Origin: Pichia kudriavzevii
Taxonomy: Eukaryota > Ascomycota > Pichiomycetes > Pichiales > Pichiaceae
NCBI RefSeq assembly: GCF_003054445.1
Contig: NC_042507.1
Coordinates: 2,666,001-2,730,000, forward strand
Direction: 5' to 3'
Length of the DNA stretch: 64,000 bases
Part shown: positions 1-10,687 of the stretch, one piece after another
Layout: each line of letters opens with the position of its first letter
How positions within the stretch are numbered: the first letter of the stretch is position 1
The notes under the pieces: model-generated
The model's database searches: none
Seen by the model: the letters and a program-made list of their open reading frames with translations, nothing else
Told to the model about the DNA's origin: nothing
Made by a program: the position numbers and the translations under genes

Positions 1-2
1 AC

Positions 3-515
3 ACGTCGTTTGAGAAGTGTCAAGAGGTGTATTCCCGACTCAGGAGGCGCAATTGTGACACGAGCAACAGGGAAGCCAACAACGATGGGCATTGTAAGCC
101 CCTGCTTCTTTTGAGTGCTGACACGGTGATCACAGCGAAGGGGGAGATCTTTGAGAAGCCAGGGAGCTATGCGAGCAATGTCGCCATGTTGAAGACGCTC
201 CGAGACCACGAGGAGCAAGGAACAAAGATTGAGGTTGTTAGTGGATGCACTATTTTGAAGGAAGACCCCAGTACTTCAACGGGTAATGTCCAAGTACGTC
301 GCTTTCTGAGCACCACGGAGATCCATCTTGTAAAGGGTCTCACCGACGAAACGATCGAGGAGTACTGCACGAGCGGCGAAGGACAAAGTGTTGCCGGTGG
401 CTTCAAGATCCAAGGTGCTGGATGTCTTTTATTTGACTCCATCAGCGGTGACTACTACAATTGTGTTGGACTCCCCTTGAGCCTCGTGTATCGGGAGCTT
501 GGAGCCCTCGTATAG
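3..515 (+). CDS. Maf-family nucleotide pyrophosphatase (YOR111W-like), 5' end cut by the window
   Basis: The open frame runs in from the left edge with no stop, so the N-terminus, including the usual SxSPRR substrate loop, lies outside the window. The visible part carries Maf landmarks: the ADTVI motif with the conserved Asp, a GEIFEKP block matching the family GEILGKP, and a C-terminal GGFKIQGAGCLLFDSISGDY segment followed by YNCVGLPL. Maf/ASMTL-type proteins hydrolyse non-canonical or modified nucleoside triphosphates; the S. cerevisiae relative is YOR111W. A GTG at 27 is not a credible yeast start. The gene ends 107 bp from the end of convergent TOM7. Base composition is near 50 percent GC, richer than most of the window. 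Family assignment is strong; the exact substrate is unknown. Confidence 0.85.
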   Translation, partial: TSFEKCQEVYSRLRRRNCDTSNREANNDGHCKPLLLLSADTVITAKGEIFEKPGSYASNVAMLKTLRDHEEQGTKIEVVSGCTILKEDPSTSTGNVQVRRFLSTTEIHLVKGLTDETIEEYCTSGEGQSVAGGFKIQGAGCLLFDSISGDYYNCVGLPLSLVYRELGALV

Positions 516-621
516 CGGGAATGGGGGAAGTTCCGTAGTATTTTCAGTACTATATTCAGTTGTAAAGGAGATATATACAGAGCCATATAGTGTGTATAGA
601 GGGTGCTATATAGAGAAGCCA

Positions 622-795
622 TTAGGCAGAGGGCAATGGCGACAAGAGGGACACCAAGTTTGGTTTCTGCTGGGTGGAAGCCCATCCAAGGTACACTACA
701 AGTGGCAACCAGCCGTAGTGGGTGATGGTTTGAGCAGTAGCAAGCGCCTTGGTAAGTCTTTCCTTGGACTCTTCAGATAAGTTGAAACCAGCCAT
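622..795 (-). CDS. TOM7: Tom7, small subunit of the mitochondrial outer-membrane translocase (57 aa)
   Basis: A 57-codon ORF on the minus strand begins MAGFNLSEESKERL and ends NLVSLLSPLPSA. It aligns along its length with S. cerevisiae Tom7, including the SxESKER start of the cytosolic helix, the HYGW(I/L)P entry to the membrane span, the YLGWA core and the terminal LLSPLPS. Tom7 is a tail-type single-span protein of the TOM complex that regulates its assembly and dissociation. It is short enough to be missed by gene finders with a 60-aa cut-off. It is convergent with the Maf gene and divergent from LAT1; the 881-bp spacer to LAT1 holds four CACGTG sites, the nearest about 200 bp upstream of this start. 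The call rests on similarity recalled from the family. Confidence 0.93.
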   Translation of the reverse strand: MAGFNLSEESKERLTKALATAQTITHYGWLPLVVYLGWASTQQKPNLVSLLSPLPSA

Positions 796-1676
796 TCTTG
801 TGTTTTTTTTTGTTTCTGTTGATAGGTTCTGATGTTGGGAGAATCAAAGCCAGTGTATCTGAGAAAGCAGAATGTGTTCACTGTAAAGTGCTTCAAGGTG
901 AGCGAGGAGGGGTTGTGCCCATTCTCAACATGGTTTTTCTTCAGCACTGAGTTTAGATAAATACAGAGAAATGTAAAATTAATTGCTCCGGTCACGTGAT
1001 TCGCACGTGACACTGCACGCGCCTAGATACGATCACGTGATACAGACTGCGCCACATGCGCCACACGAGCACGTGCACATTGAGAAATAAATTTTTTATG
1101 TATTTTCTTGCCCCTCCCTTCGGTTCTGTATTGGCCACTCTCCCCTTTCTCTCCCCCCTTCTCTCCCCCACGTCCCTCGCCAATTTTCGGCCCACTGTTT
1201 TCCCCGATGTGGGTAAACCCGCCCCCAAAGTTCTCGAAACGAAGAGAACGGCAAAGACCTCCCCCCCCCCCCTCTCCTCATTTGGCAGTGTCCCACTTTA
1301 ATTGGGAAACAACAATACAGTGGAAAAACAGAGAAGGCGTAATCACCGACTCATTGTGTGAGAATTCTCTATATTTTGTGTATTCTCTATATAGTTGTAT
1401 ATATTTGTATAAATATATATATATGTATATGTGTGTGTGTGTTTGTAATAGTTTGTTTGTACTATATACAGCCTTCTCTGCGTTTACACCATTAGCACCT
1501 TCTTTGTCTTTGTGTATTCTGTTGTAAAGACATTGCATACTGCACATCCTCTCTATCACACTCTGGCAACTGTGCGTTTCCTAGTTCCACCGTTTACGTC
1601 TACACATACAAGCGTCCATTGGATCTCATTGACAAGACATACACAAAACCCTCTCCCAATCTATATCGTATAGACA
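796..1676. promoter_or_regulatory. Divergent TOM7/LAT1 spacer
   Basis: Besides the CACGTG cluster annotated separately, the spacer holds inverted CCAAT boxes (ATTGG at 1130-1134 and 1301-1305), possible Hap2/3/4/5 sites suited to a respiratory gene such as LAT1, a pyrimidine-rich stretch at about 1110-1275 with a long C run at 1261-1272, and a TA/TG-rich stretch at 1395-1440. No further ORF with family similarity was found. Site assignments are motif matches only. Confidence 0.5.
993..1075. promoter_or_regulatory. Cluster of four CACGTG E-boxes
   Basis: CACGTG occurs at 993-998, 1004-1009, 1034-1039 and 1070-1075, two of them as TCACGTGA-type sites. This is the Cbf1 (and Pho4-class bHLH) core. 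Four copies in 83 bp is far above chance in AT-rich DNA. The cluster is 198-280 bp upstream of the TOM7 start and 600-680 bp upstream of LAT1, so TOM7 is the closer target, though both could respond. Confidence 0.7.
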
Positions 1677-3140
1677 ATGTCTGCATTTCTCTCCAGATCA
1701 GCAACCACGGTTCTTAGACCAGTTCTCCGTTTAAGGGGCGCATCAGCAGCCCTTAACAGAACCTCTCTCTCTCTCTCAAACTACAGATTCTATGCTGCAA
1801 CAAGCTTCCCGGAACATACCGTCATCAACATGCCGGCCCTCTCGCCAACCATGACCGAGGGCAGCTTGGTGAAGTGGCACAAGCAAGTGGGTGACAAGTT
1901 GGAACCAGGAGAGTCCATTGCCGAAGTGGAAACCGACAAGGCATCCATGGACTTTGAATTCCAAGAAGATGGCTATTTGGCCAAGATTCTCGTTCCTGAT
2001 GGCACAGAGAACATCCCTGTCAACAAACCAATTGCCGTTTATGTTGAAAATAAGGACGATGTTGCTGCATTTGAGAACTTCACTCCAGCTGATGCAGGCG
2101 ACTCCGGTGAGGCACAACCTGCTCCAGCTGGAGAGTCCAAACCTACAGAAAAGCCTCAACAGGCTGACCAGACTGTAAAGGAAGGTGCTTCTTCCTCGTC
2201 TGCTGCTGCTTCCACATCTACCTCCACGGCAGCTCCAACAGACAGAATCTTTGCCTCTCCCTTGGCAAAGACCATTGCGCTTGAAAAGGGTATCCCATTG
2301 AAGGAAATCAAAGGTACCGGTCCACACGGTAGAATCACCGCTAAGGACGTCGACTCTTACAAGCCTCCTGCAAGAGAAGCATCTTCTGCTACTACTTCTA
2401 CTACTGCTACTGCCACCGGTGCATCTGCTTCAGCTCCAGCGTTCACCGATATCCCATTGACCAACATGAGGAAGGTCATTTCAAAGAGATTGTCCTCCTC
2501 CAAGCAAACTGCACCAGACTACATTGTCTCCTCCACCATCTCAGTCTCCAAATTGTTGAAGTTGAGAAAATCATTAAACTCAAATGCAAATGGTGAATAC
2601 AAGTTGACCATCAATGACCTGTTGGTCAAGGCAATCTCTAAGGCAGCCCTTCGTGTGCCAGAGGCTAACTCTTCCTACCTCGAGGAAGAAGGCGTCATTA
2701 GACAGTTCAACCAAGTCGATATGTCAATTGCAGTATCCACTCCAACTGGCTTGATCACCCCAATTGTCAAGAATTCCGATTCCAAGGGCTTGAAGTCCAT
2801 TTCTAACGAAATCAAGGAATTGGGTAAGAAGGCAAAGGAAAACAAGTTGAAGCCAGAGGAGTTCCAAGGTGGTACCATTACAATCTCCAACTTGGGTATG
2901 AACAACGCCGTCTCTATGTTCACCTCCATTTTGAATCCTCCTCAATCGGTCATTTTGGCTGTTGGAACTATCGAAAAGAGAGCCGTTCCTGATAAGGCCA
3001 ACGAGTTGGGCTTTGTGTTTGATGACGTCATGACAATCACCGGTACTTTTGACCACAGAACCATTGATGGCGCTAAGGGTGGTGACTTTATGAGAGAATT
3101 GAAGAAGATTGTTGAAAATCCTCTAGAAATGCTATTATGA
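1677..3140 (+). CDS. LAT1: Dihydrolipoamide acetyltransferase, E2 of pyruvate dehydrogenase
   Basis: Protein of 487 aa. Residues 1-40 form an Arg/Ser-rich mitochondrial presequence. A single lipoyl domain follows (about 46-125) with the lipoylated lysine at K88 in VETDKASMDFE. A Ser/Ala/Thr/Pro linker leads to the E1/E3-binding domain (about 190-230, RIFASPLAKTIALEKG ... GPHGRITAKDV). The catalytic acetyltransferase domain ends with DHRTIDGAKGGDF (His460) and ENPLEMLL, nearly identical to S. cerevisiae Lat1. The enzyme transfers acetyl groups from lipoamide to CoA as core of the mitochondrial PDH complex. The codon for conserved Leu315 is CTG, supporting the standard code. The ATG at 1677 directly precedes the presequence. 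Confidence 0.97.
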   Translation: MSAFLSRSATTVLRPVLRLRGASAALNRTSLSLSNYRFYAATSFPEHTVINMPALSPTMTEGSLVKWHKQVGDKLEPGESIAEVETDKASMDFEFQEDGYLAKILVPDGTENIPVNKPIAVYVENKDDVAAFENFTPADAGDSGEAQPAPAGESKPTEKPQQADQTVKEGASSSSAAASTSTSTAAPTDRIFASPLAKTIALEKGIPLKEIKGTGPHGRITAKDVDSYKPPAREASSATTSTTATATGASASAPAFTDIPLTNMRKVISKRLSSSKQTAPDYIVSSTISVSKLLKLRKSLNSNANGEYKLTINDLLVKAISKAALRVPEANSSYLEEEGVIRQFNQVDMSIAVSTPTGLITPIVKNSDSKGLKSISNEIKELGKKAKENKLKPEEFQGGTITISNLGMNNAVSMFTSILNPPQSVILAVGTIEKRAVPDKANELGFVFDDVMTITGTFDHRTIDGAKGGDFMRELKKIVENPLEMLL

Positions 3141-3541
3141 TTAGACCTATATAATCCGTCCTTTCCTTCTACTTCTACTTTTTCTTCTACTTTTTATTCT
3201 TCTTCTTTTATAATTGATTCCATTTATATGAAAATTTAACAAGCATCTATTTATTTCACTGTTCAAAGCCTTTCTATCCTGAAATCAAGGTATGCATTCC
3301 CCACCCTTTTAATAATAAAAACAACAGCAGATGCCATATTGACATAAACGATAGAAGCAGCGCACGAAAAAATCAATGATTAGCCGTAATTAAAAAAAAA
3401 AAAATTTAAGATGGCTGTAAAACACAATACCTCTATCAACTAAGCAGCATTTCTAATTCCAGTTTGCTTCAGGTCCAGATCCGCCAAACCTTTGTTGTTG
3501 TTGTCTCCACCTTCTTCACTTGCTTTCTCTCCTAGACGAAA
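3141..3541. other. Spacer between LAT1 and the SSH4-like gene
   Basis: The left half is a T/C-rich LAT1 3' region (3160-3215). An A13 run lies at about 3391-3403, ahead of the next gene. I see no small ORF with recognisable similarity and no RNA gene. Confidence 0.5.
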
Positions 3542-5098
3542 ATGGATTCTCTGATATTGTTGATTGGTGCCACAGGAATACTCGTCGTCACATTGGTGTT
3601 CACAATAGTATACTTGGCGATCTCGTTATGTTTAGACACCGATGAAGACAGCGAAGGTTATGATTTACCATCGAACTTACAGTTGAATCTAAACAAATAC
3701 AACATGTTGAACAACTTCAAGGATTTCCAGAAGATGAGTGACTCGGAGAAACTAACACATCTACTGAAGACGGCATATTGTAAGTTGAATCCATTCAAAT
3801 TGGAGCACATTGAAATCAATACCAATAATATAACCACAGAGTCGTTGTTGATTAGAGATCGTGGAATTGCTGCATTTTACTTCAATGACTACTATGACCA
3901 GATCACCCCCCTGGTGGAGAAATTGGAAAATACCACAAATGTCAATGAACGCTCGTCGCTTCTGCTCAACCCGGAATCTGAATTTTCAAATAATAACCTG
4001 CTCAATCTACTAAAATACTACCATTATGAAAGGATTCTAAATAAGTTCCCGCCATTTGTTGTCGAAGATTTGATTGAGTTGAATTTCAAATCAAACAAGT
4101 CGGGAATGTTCTCCTATTCAACCATCCTCAATCTACCGCTGCCAACAACCAACAGAAAGAATAATATTGTGTATTTCGAAAGTAAGTTACTAAAGTTCAA
4201 CAGCTCGAAGACTCAAATCAGCTTGGGCTTAGTTAGCGATCCCAACTACCCTAACTTTTTGCTACCGGGGGAAGTTCCTTACTCATTTGCAATCGAATCA
4301 AATGGCAAATTGAATATGACATCGAATGACGCTTCTGATGATATGATCGTACTACCCTATTTACAAGAAGGTGACGTGGTTGGGTTTGGGTACAAATCAA
4401 TCACCGGCACTTTGTTTTTAACCCATAATGGTAAGTTGATCCACGAAATGATCAAATACTTCAAATTCAAGCTCTATCCCTGTATTGGTATTAAGAACCT
4501 CCAGGAATCTGATAAGTTAGATCCAACCATAGTCAACGTGAATCTAGGCCAGTTGGGCTTTGTCTATATCGAGGCAAATGTGAAAAAATTAGGGTTTTGT
4601 GAAAACAAAAACGATGGTCTGATTGGTGCTCCTCCGCTCTATAACATGCAGATTGACAGCAATGAAATTGTACTTGACAAGGGAGATGATATACCACCAA
4701 CCTATCCGGACTCCTTCTTTGGTGACGTCAAAGTTCAACCAAACGATGAAAAGCTGACCACAATCAGTGATCCTCCAAGCTACAATAACAACAATAATAA
4801 CAAAACTAATGATGATGAAGACAATAGCAATACAAAAATGACCGACGAAGAGTATGAGTTATTAACTACCTCGCAGAAGGAGCTTACAGGGACGTCCAAT
4901 AGCGAGGTGGTTGGCCCTTCAAGTGATGATTTAGTTGGCACCATGAGTAACCAAACTGTGGAAACATTAACTAACGAGACAGTCGGAACATCGAATACAA
5001 AGCATTCCAAGAAAAAACTTAAGACTAAAAGCAAAAACAAGGGCAAGAGCAAGGGCAAGAACAAGAGGAAAGGAAAACGGAGTAAGACGGCCTTCTAA
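3542..5098 (+). CDS. SPRY-domain Rsp5 adaptor, SSH4/EAR1-like
   Basis: Protein of 518 aa. A single N-terminal membrane span (about 4-30) is followed by a luminal-to-cytosolic linker and a SPRY domain (about 195-345, with typical ISLGLVSD, EGDVVGFGY and TLFLTHNGK strands). Downstream are three PPxY motifs, PPLY (364-367), PPTY (385-388) and PPSY (411-414), which bind the WW domains of Rsp5/Nedd4 ligases. This order is that of S. cerevisiae Ssh4 and Ear1, which recruit Rsp5 to endosomal and vacuolar cargo for ubiquitination and MVB sorting. The tail is odd: an Asn/Asp/Thr-rich stretch and a C-terminal Lys/Gly-rich basic block (about 490-515). Choice between SSH4 and EAR1 is not possible from the sequence alone. 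Confidence 0.85.
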   Translation: MDSLILLIGATGILVVTLVFTIVYLAISLCLDTDEDSEGYDLPSNLQLNLNKYNMLNNFKDFQKMSDSEKLTHLLKTAYCKLNPFKLEHIEINTNNITTESLLIRDRGIAAFYFNDYYDQITPLVEKLENTTNVNERSSLLLNPESEFSNNNLLNLLKYYHYERILNKFPPFVVEDLIELNFKSNKSGMFSYSTILNLPLPTTNRKNNIVYFESKLLKFNSSKTQISLGLVSDPNYPNFLLPGEVPYSFAIESNGKLNMTSNDASDDMIVLPYLQEGDVVGFGYKSITGTLFLTHNGKLIHEMIKYFKFKLYPCIGIKNLQESDKLDPTIVNVNLGQLGFVYIEANVKKLGFCENKNDGLIGAPPLYNMQIDSNEIVLDKGDDIPPTYPDSFFGDVKVQPNDEKLTTISDPPSYNNNNNNKTNDDEDNSNTKMTDEEYELLTTSQKELTGTSNSEVVGPSSDDLVGTMSNQTVETLTNETVGTSNTKHSKKKLKTKSKNKGKSKGKNKRKGKRSKTAF

Positions 5099-5314
5099 CT
5101 CTTCTAACCCTTTGTTTAAAAGATCCATTTGACCACCAAAGAAAAAAAAAATAAAAATCGAGAGTATCATGTCTTGAAACTATAAAAGGACGCGATTTCC
5201 CACGGTTTTACATTTTTGCGCTTCCATCTCAATTTGTCGTTCCTTTTCGTTCTAGTTATTGTTGCACTACAAACACAACGGATGTGCTAGTAATAGGAAT
5301 TTCTGTACATATGT
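5099..5314. other. Convergent gap with an isolated TATA-like box
   Basis: The gap lies between the 3' ends of the SSH4-like gene and YET3-like gene, yet contains TATAAAAGG on the plus strand at 5181-5189, with no protein-coding ORF downstream. It sits about 130 bp upstream of a box C/D snoRNA candidate, so it could drive a non-coding transcript. This link is inference. Confidence 0.4.
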
Positions 5315-5419
5315 TGGTTTAAATGATGAACAATCTGTTTTTTTCAATACAATGGGAATCTCTCTGACATAATTAACAATGGAGAAGAAAAAAACTAAAA
5401 TAAACTGATTTTTAAACCA
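5315..5419 (+). ncRNA. Candidate box C/D snoRNA
   Basis: Elements occur in snoRNA order: an 8-nt stem strand TGGTTTAA (5315-5322), a perfect box C ATGATGA (5323-5329), an internal CTGA usable as box D' (5364-5367), a CTGA box D (5405-5408) and the exactly complementary stem strand TTAAACCA (5412-5419). The total of about 105 nt is typical. The nucleotides before D' (5349-5362) look complementary, with one mismatch, to the conserved 25S rRNA segment GAGAUUCCCACUGU as I recall it, suggesting a 2'-O-methylation guide. A TATA-like box lies upstream at 5181. The 3-nt spacer between box D and the stem is slightly long and box C' is not obvious, so this remains a candidate. Confidence 0.45.
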
Positions 5420-5458
5420 TATACATATGTTATATCCCTAGCGGTAATCTTGATAACC

Positions 5459-6055
5459 TTATAAATCTTTCTTTGTTTCCTTGTCGTCTTTGTCGTCCGC
5501 CTCTGTAGTGTCGGTATTCTTCTTGGAGTACTCTGCCCAAAGCTGATCGTACTGCTTCTTCAATGTTTCGACATCAAGTTCTAACACTCTTGCCCTTTCT
5601 GCCAATTCTGGATCTGGCTTCTCGTTGGCAGCCTTGTCTCCCTCTCTTTGGGCTATCTTTCCAGATAGAAGATCATTGTGTTTGACTGTTGATTTTAAGA
5701 GCATCATAATAAACCAAATACAAACTTGAAATGACAATACAGCCCCCAGTATATACATGTTTCTCTGGGAATAAAACTTCCGTGATCTGGTTTCCCATAA
5801 GTTTTTCGAGTATTCAATAACTTCATCTTCTTTTCCAATCATGCCAAAGCCATTCTTGAATGCATCAACAAACATAATTCCAATCAAAACATCAATAAAG
5901 GAAAGAATTATACTAATGTTGGGATTGGAAATCAATTTGTCATAGTTGCTAATTAAAACAGTCTGTAGTTTTGGTGGTAAAGGTAACAATAACAGCCCAA
6001 CGATAACCATTTCGAGGGTGGTTAATGCAAATACTAGGCTCATTTGAATTGACAT
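5459..6055 (-). CDS. YET3: BAP31-family ER membrane protein, YET3-like
   Basis: Protein of 198 aa with three predicted membrane spans (about 5-25, 46-63, 100-120), then a charged coiled-coil tail (about 145-180, AERARVLELDVETLKKQYDQ) and a C-terminal KKDL, which fits the KKxx ER-retrieval signal. This is the layout of the BAP31/Yet family; S. cerevisiae has Yet1, Yet2 and Yet3, of which Yet3 is the most abundant. These proteins interact with the translocon and with Scs2/Opi1 in inositol regulation. The gene is convergent with the SSH4-like gene. Assignment to YET3 and not YET1 is by overall resemblance only. Confidence 0.8.
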   Translation of the reverse strand: MSIQMSLVFALTTLEMVIVGLLLLPLPPKLQTVLISNYDKLISNPNISIILSFIDVLIGIMFVDAFKNGFGMIGKEDEVIEYSKNLWETRSRKFYSQRNMYILGAVLSFQVCIWFIMMLLKSTVKHNDLLSGKIAQREGDKAANEKPDPELAERARVLELDVETLKKQYDQLWAEYSKKNTDTTEADDKDDKETKKDL

Positions 6056-6505
6056 TGTCGGGTGTAGTAAGTCGTGACCGGAGGATGTTCTTTGTAAATT
6101 GCACTATTTGCCTTTGATCAAGGAAGAACGCTATAACAAGGCCCAGACATGAAATTCAACTTGGAGGCAAAGGCTTTGTGTGTTTTTTTTTCGTTTCTCA
6201 TTTACATAGCGAATATTCTAATTCTGGTAACTTGCACAGAAAACTAGCAGAATAGCCACTTTCGAATGACTATCCTCTAAATGGTCTTACTTATGTAGAC
6301 ATTATAGATCTTGCAAAAAAAAAAGGAAGTATAGAATAGTGGTTTAAGTTGACAAGGATTACTATATGTTGAAAAAAGAGGTTGTTTTTTTTTTCATTTT
6401 TTGAGTTGAACAAATAAGTAGATAACAATTTGTTTTTTTTTTGTTGAAGGTAGATCTAGTATTTTTTTTCTTTCTTTTTTTAAATAGAGAGCAAAATATT
6501 CAAAC
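6056..6505. other. Spacer upstream of YET3-like gene
   Basis: The spacer holds the YET3-like promoter and the 3' region of the CLG1-like gene. It is rich in T and A runs (6186-6193, 6317-6326, 6385-6393, 6431-6442, 6461-6481). No additional gene was seen. Confidence 0.5.
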
Positions 6506-7819
6506 TTAACAAGCCGATGCTGTGCAATAACTATAATTGCCATAGTAGGGTTGGTTATTGCTGTAATCGGCTGAGTAGTTGTAGTAGTTATTATCGAATG
6601 GTCGGTTGTAATCATTCGATAACAGATGTTGCTGATATTGATCGTATTGTAAGTTGTTTGGGTTTGGGTTTAAACATGTGTTTGAATCATAGTAATCGTT
6701 CATGTAGCAAGAGTCTGCGATTGGCGAAGACATGACATTGTTGAATTGATTGTAGTTATTATGATTGAGATTGTTTTGGAAAGGGTTTTCGAAAATTTGA
6801 TTTGGAATGAAATTATCGTCAGTACTGAAACTATTGGAGGAGACTATTGGAGAAGAATGAATCGAGGAACATCTATGATTCAAATCACTCAAATTATCAT
6901 TAGAAGTAGATGATTCGAGAGAGTGAATATTCTTTGAAGTCCAAGTATTCCAGCAATTTTCCACCATTAAATAAGAATCAGTGTTGGATAATTCATAGTC
7001 AAAATCAAACAACCATTCTCTTTCAAGTTTATTAATTTCAAATAAGGATAAATTAGTTGCATCTGACCATGATTTGTTTTTGAAAGTTTTATCATCGTTG
7101 AATTTATTAGCTAAAATCAAGGAAATGATCAAACTTTTGAAAATTTCGTCATCGGCATTATTATTATTATTGATATTATTAGTGCTATTATCATGGTTAA
7201 TTGAAAATCCACCATCAATCCTATTTGATAGATAGTTGATTGACAATAAAAGTGTTGATTTTGGTAATCTTGTAGCAGATAAAACTGAATTCAAAGACTT
7301 AATGAAACTTAGAGAAGGATTTGAATTTTTCTTTAGTAAACCAAAAGTGACCCAAGATAAGAAATTGACCATTTGATCTAAATCGTAATCCAAGACAAGT
7401 GAAACACCACCATTAGGTTGCGCCGGAACAGCCGCAGCAGCAGGAGCCGCTGCCACCGCAGGAGCCTGAATAGGCACCGGTAAAGAAACAGGAAGCTGCA
7501 TTTGGACCGGTTGGAGCATGTTGTAATAATTACTTGAGATATAATTCATCTGTTGAGGAATTGGAATATGTATAGGCATTGGGATTGGGGCATTAGCAAT
7601 TGGAGGAACCATATTGGAATGCATGTATCCCGCACCCATTGGATTATTAATTGTATTAATAGCATTGCCATGGTGCATATTGTTATAAATGCCAAAAGAG
7701 GAATCAATGGCATTGATGTTATTATTATTGATATTATTAGTAACATTTGAGTTATTCGGGTCAAACGAATGGTGGTTTGGATGAGATGGATTGAAATTAG
7801 ATTGTTGATAAGCAAGCAT
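6506..7819 (-). CDS. CLG1: CLG1-like cyclin (Pho85-type partner)
   Basis: Protein of 437 aa. The N-terminal 130 residues and the C-terminal 120 are rich in Asn, Tyr, Pro and Ala with no fixed fold. A cyclin-like box lies between (about 145-300), including SLIISLILANKFNDDKTFKN, then SWSDATNLSLFEINKLEREW and LFDFDYEL, the hallmarks of the Pcl/Clg1 group. S. cerevisiae Clg1 binds the Pho85 CDK and has been tied to autophagy control through Rim15. The Asn/Tyr-rich tail has prion-like composition. Family call is good; the partner CDK is inferred from the family. Confidence 0.8.
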   Translation of the reverse strand: MLAYQQSNFNPSHPNHHSFDPNNSNVTNNINNNNINAIDSSFGIYNNMHHGNAINTINNPMGAGYMHSNMVPPIANAPIPMPIHIPIPQQMNYISSNYYNMLQPVQMQLPVSLPVPIQAPAVAAAPAAAAVPAQPNGGVSLVLDYDLDQMVNFLSWVTFGLLKKNSNPSLSFIKSLNSVLSATRLPKSTLLLSINYLSNRIDGGFSINHDNSTNNINNNNNADDEIFKSLIISLILANKFNDDKTFKNKSWSDATNLSLFEINKLEREWLFDFDYELSNTDSYLMVENCWNTWTSKNIHSLESSTSNDNLSDLNHRCSSIHSSPIVSSNSFSTDDNFIPNQIFENPFQNNLNHNNYNQFNNVMSSPIADSCYMNDYYDSNTCLNPNPNNLQYDQYQQHLLSNDYNRPFDNNYYNYSADYSNNQPYYGNYSYCTASAC

Positions 7820-8728
7820 GATTGGGGGAGAGAGAAAAAGGGGTTTAAATTTTCTTTTATTCTTTTAATCTTTGCTAATAAGGAAATAAACGAGGACTTA
7901 ATTAAAAGCTCGAGATTTATGGGTCTTTTCAAGGGATTGGCTAACCAACTAAGGCTATATTTGGGAGATAGTATCTAAATGAATAGAACAAAGGATATGT
8001 GGGATAACCCAAACAGAGACAGGATCGAGTAATTGACCAGTGAAAAACAGAGGAGCTAACCAAACAATAGATTGACTAATCAGGATAAAACTGGACCAAA
8101 TGCTAAACTAATTCTGTTCTGAGCACCAAATGGATTGAGAAAGTGGTGTGGGGAGGGTTGACGGCAAGAAAAGCGCTGTTACACCTGCTATACAACACTT
8201 GAAAGTCCAAGTGAGGTTGATGCTGGTGATGGTTTGAACAGGAGTTGTTAAAAGAAGCCAAGAAAGAAGAACTACAACTGGCAGCCAAAAGAGACGCCAT
8301 GACAAGAGGGGCATATAGAGTGAAAAATCAGTTGAAAACCGGGAAAGTGACGGATTCGTGAGAAAAAAAAAGGAAAAAAAAAGAAGAAACGAGGAGGAGA
8401 AGGAAAAAAAAAAAAAGGGAAGTCTAGACCGTTCCCAAAACGGAAGGCGCGACACACACGAAAAACAAAAAAAAAAAACAAAGAGGGCGGGGAGTTTCTG
8501 TTTCCTTTTTCGTGGAATGACAACAATGTTTTGTTGACTGGTTTTATAGTTTTTTTGTTTTTTTTTTCTTAATAGTATACAATCACAAATATATATAATC
8601 AACATATTTATATAATAATAACGGTTAGTTTATTTACTCGATCAAGCATGGGTATTATTATATTTTAAAATTACTACTACTAGTAGAAGTAGTAGTAGTA
8701 GTAGCAATCCAAGGAAGGAGGTGTGAAA
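7820..8728. other. Spacer between CLG1-like gene and histone H4
   Basis: About 900 bp that carry the long CLG1-like upstream region and the H4 3' region. It contains purine-rich runs (8368-8420, 8460-8482) and a trinucleotide array (annotated separately). Overlapping reading frames here have low-complexity Phe/Ser products and are not credible genes. Confidence 0.5.
8672..8704. repeat. TAC/GTA trinucleotide repeat with inverted symmetry
   Basis: A TAC run (8672-8680) meets a GTA/AGT run (8682-8704) head to head, so the transcript of the H4 3' region could fold into a short hairpin. It starts about 25 bp past the H4 stop codon. Whether it contributes to 3'-end formation is unknown; yeast histone mRNAs are normally polyadenylated. 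Confidence 0.6.
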
Positions 8729-10292
<1,564 letters not shown>

Positions 10293-10687
10293 GCGCGTTC
10301 CTACTAGCTTGTATGCCATTTGCTGGCAGTTGATACCATTTCCCCCTTTTCTACGTGTTGCTTCTTCTTCCCCACCCCTTTTTACGACTCGTGTCTTGGG
10401 ACCTTATCCCTAAGTTGTATTTCTATCCCCCCTTTGTTTTAAAATGTATATCTTTTGTCTAGTTTCCAATAAATTATAAAATTGTACATTCATTGGACAC
10501 CTCCCTTGGTTGTCAAAAAAATCCCCTAAGTTCGCGGTGTCTCTATTTTTGGTGAACGCCTTGAAAATGTACAAATAATACCACCTTGGAATTCATTACA
10601 GGTAAGCGAGACGCTAATAACAACAACTACATTGTACATCCACAGACAACGCATATACAGATATATATATATATATAGCCCTGCACA
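10293..10687. other. Spacer between histone H3 and SEC28
   Basis: The region holds the H3 3' end (AATAAA-like at 10469-10474) and a SEC28 promoter with a TA repeat (10660-10677) immediately upstream of the start. Nothing else was identified. Confidence 0.45.

Noticed and set aside
8108-8605. 165-codon minus-strand ORF upstream of CLG1-like gene
   Set aside because: Product is dominated by Phe/Ser low complexity caused by purine-rich DNA; overlapping frames have similar length and there is no family similarity.
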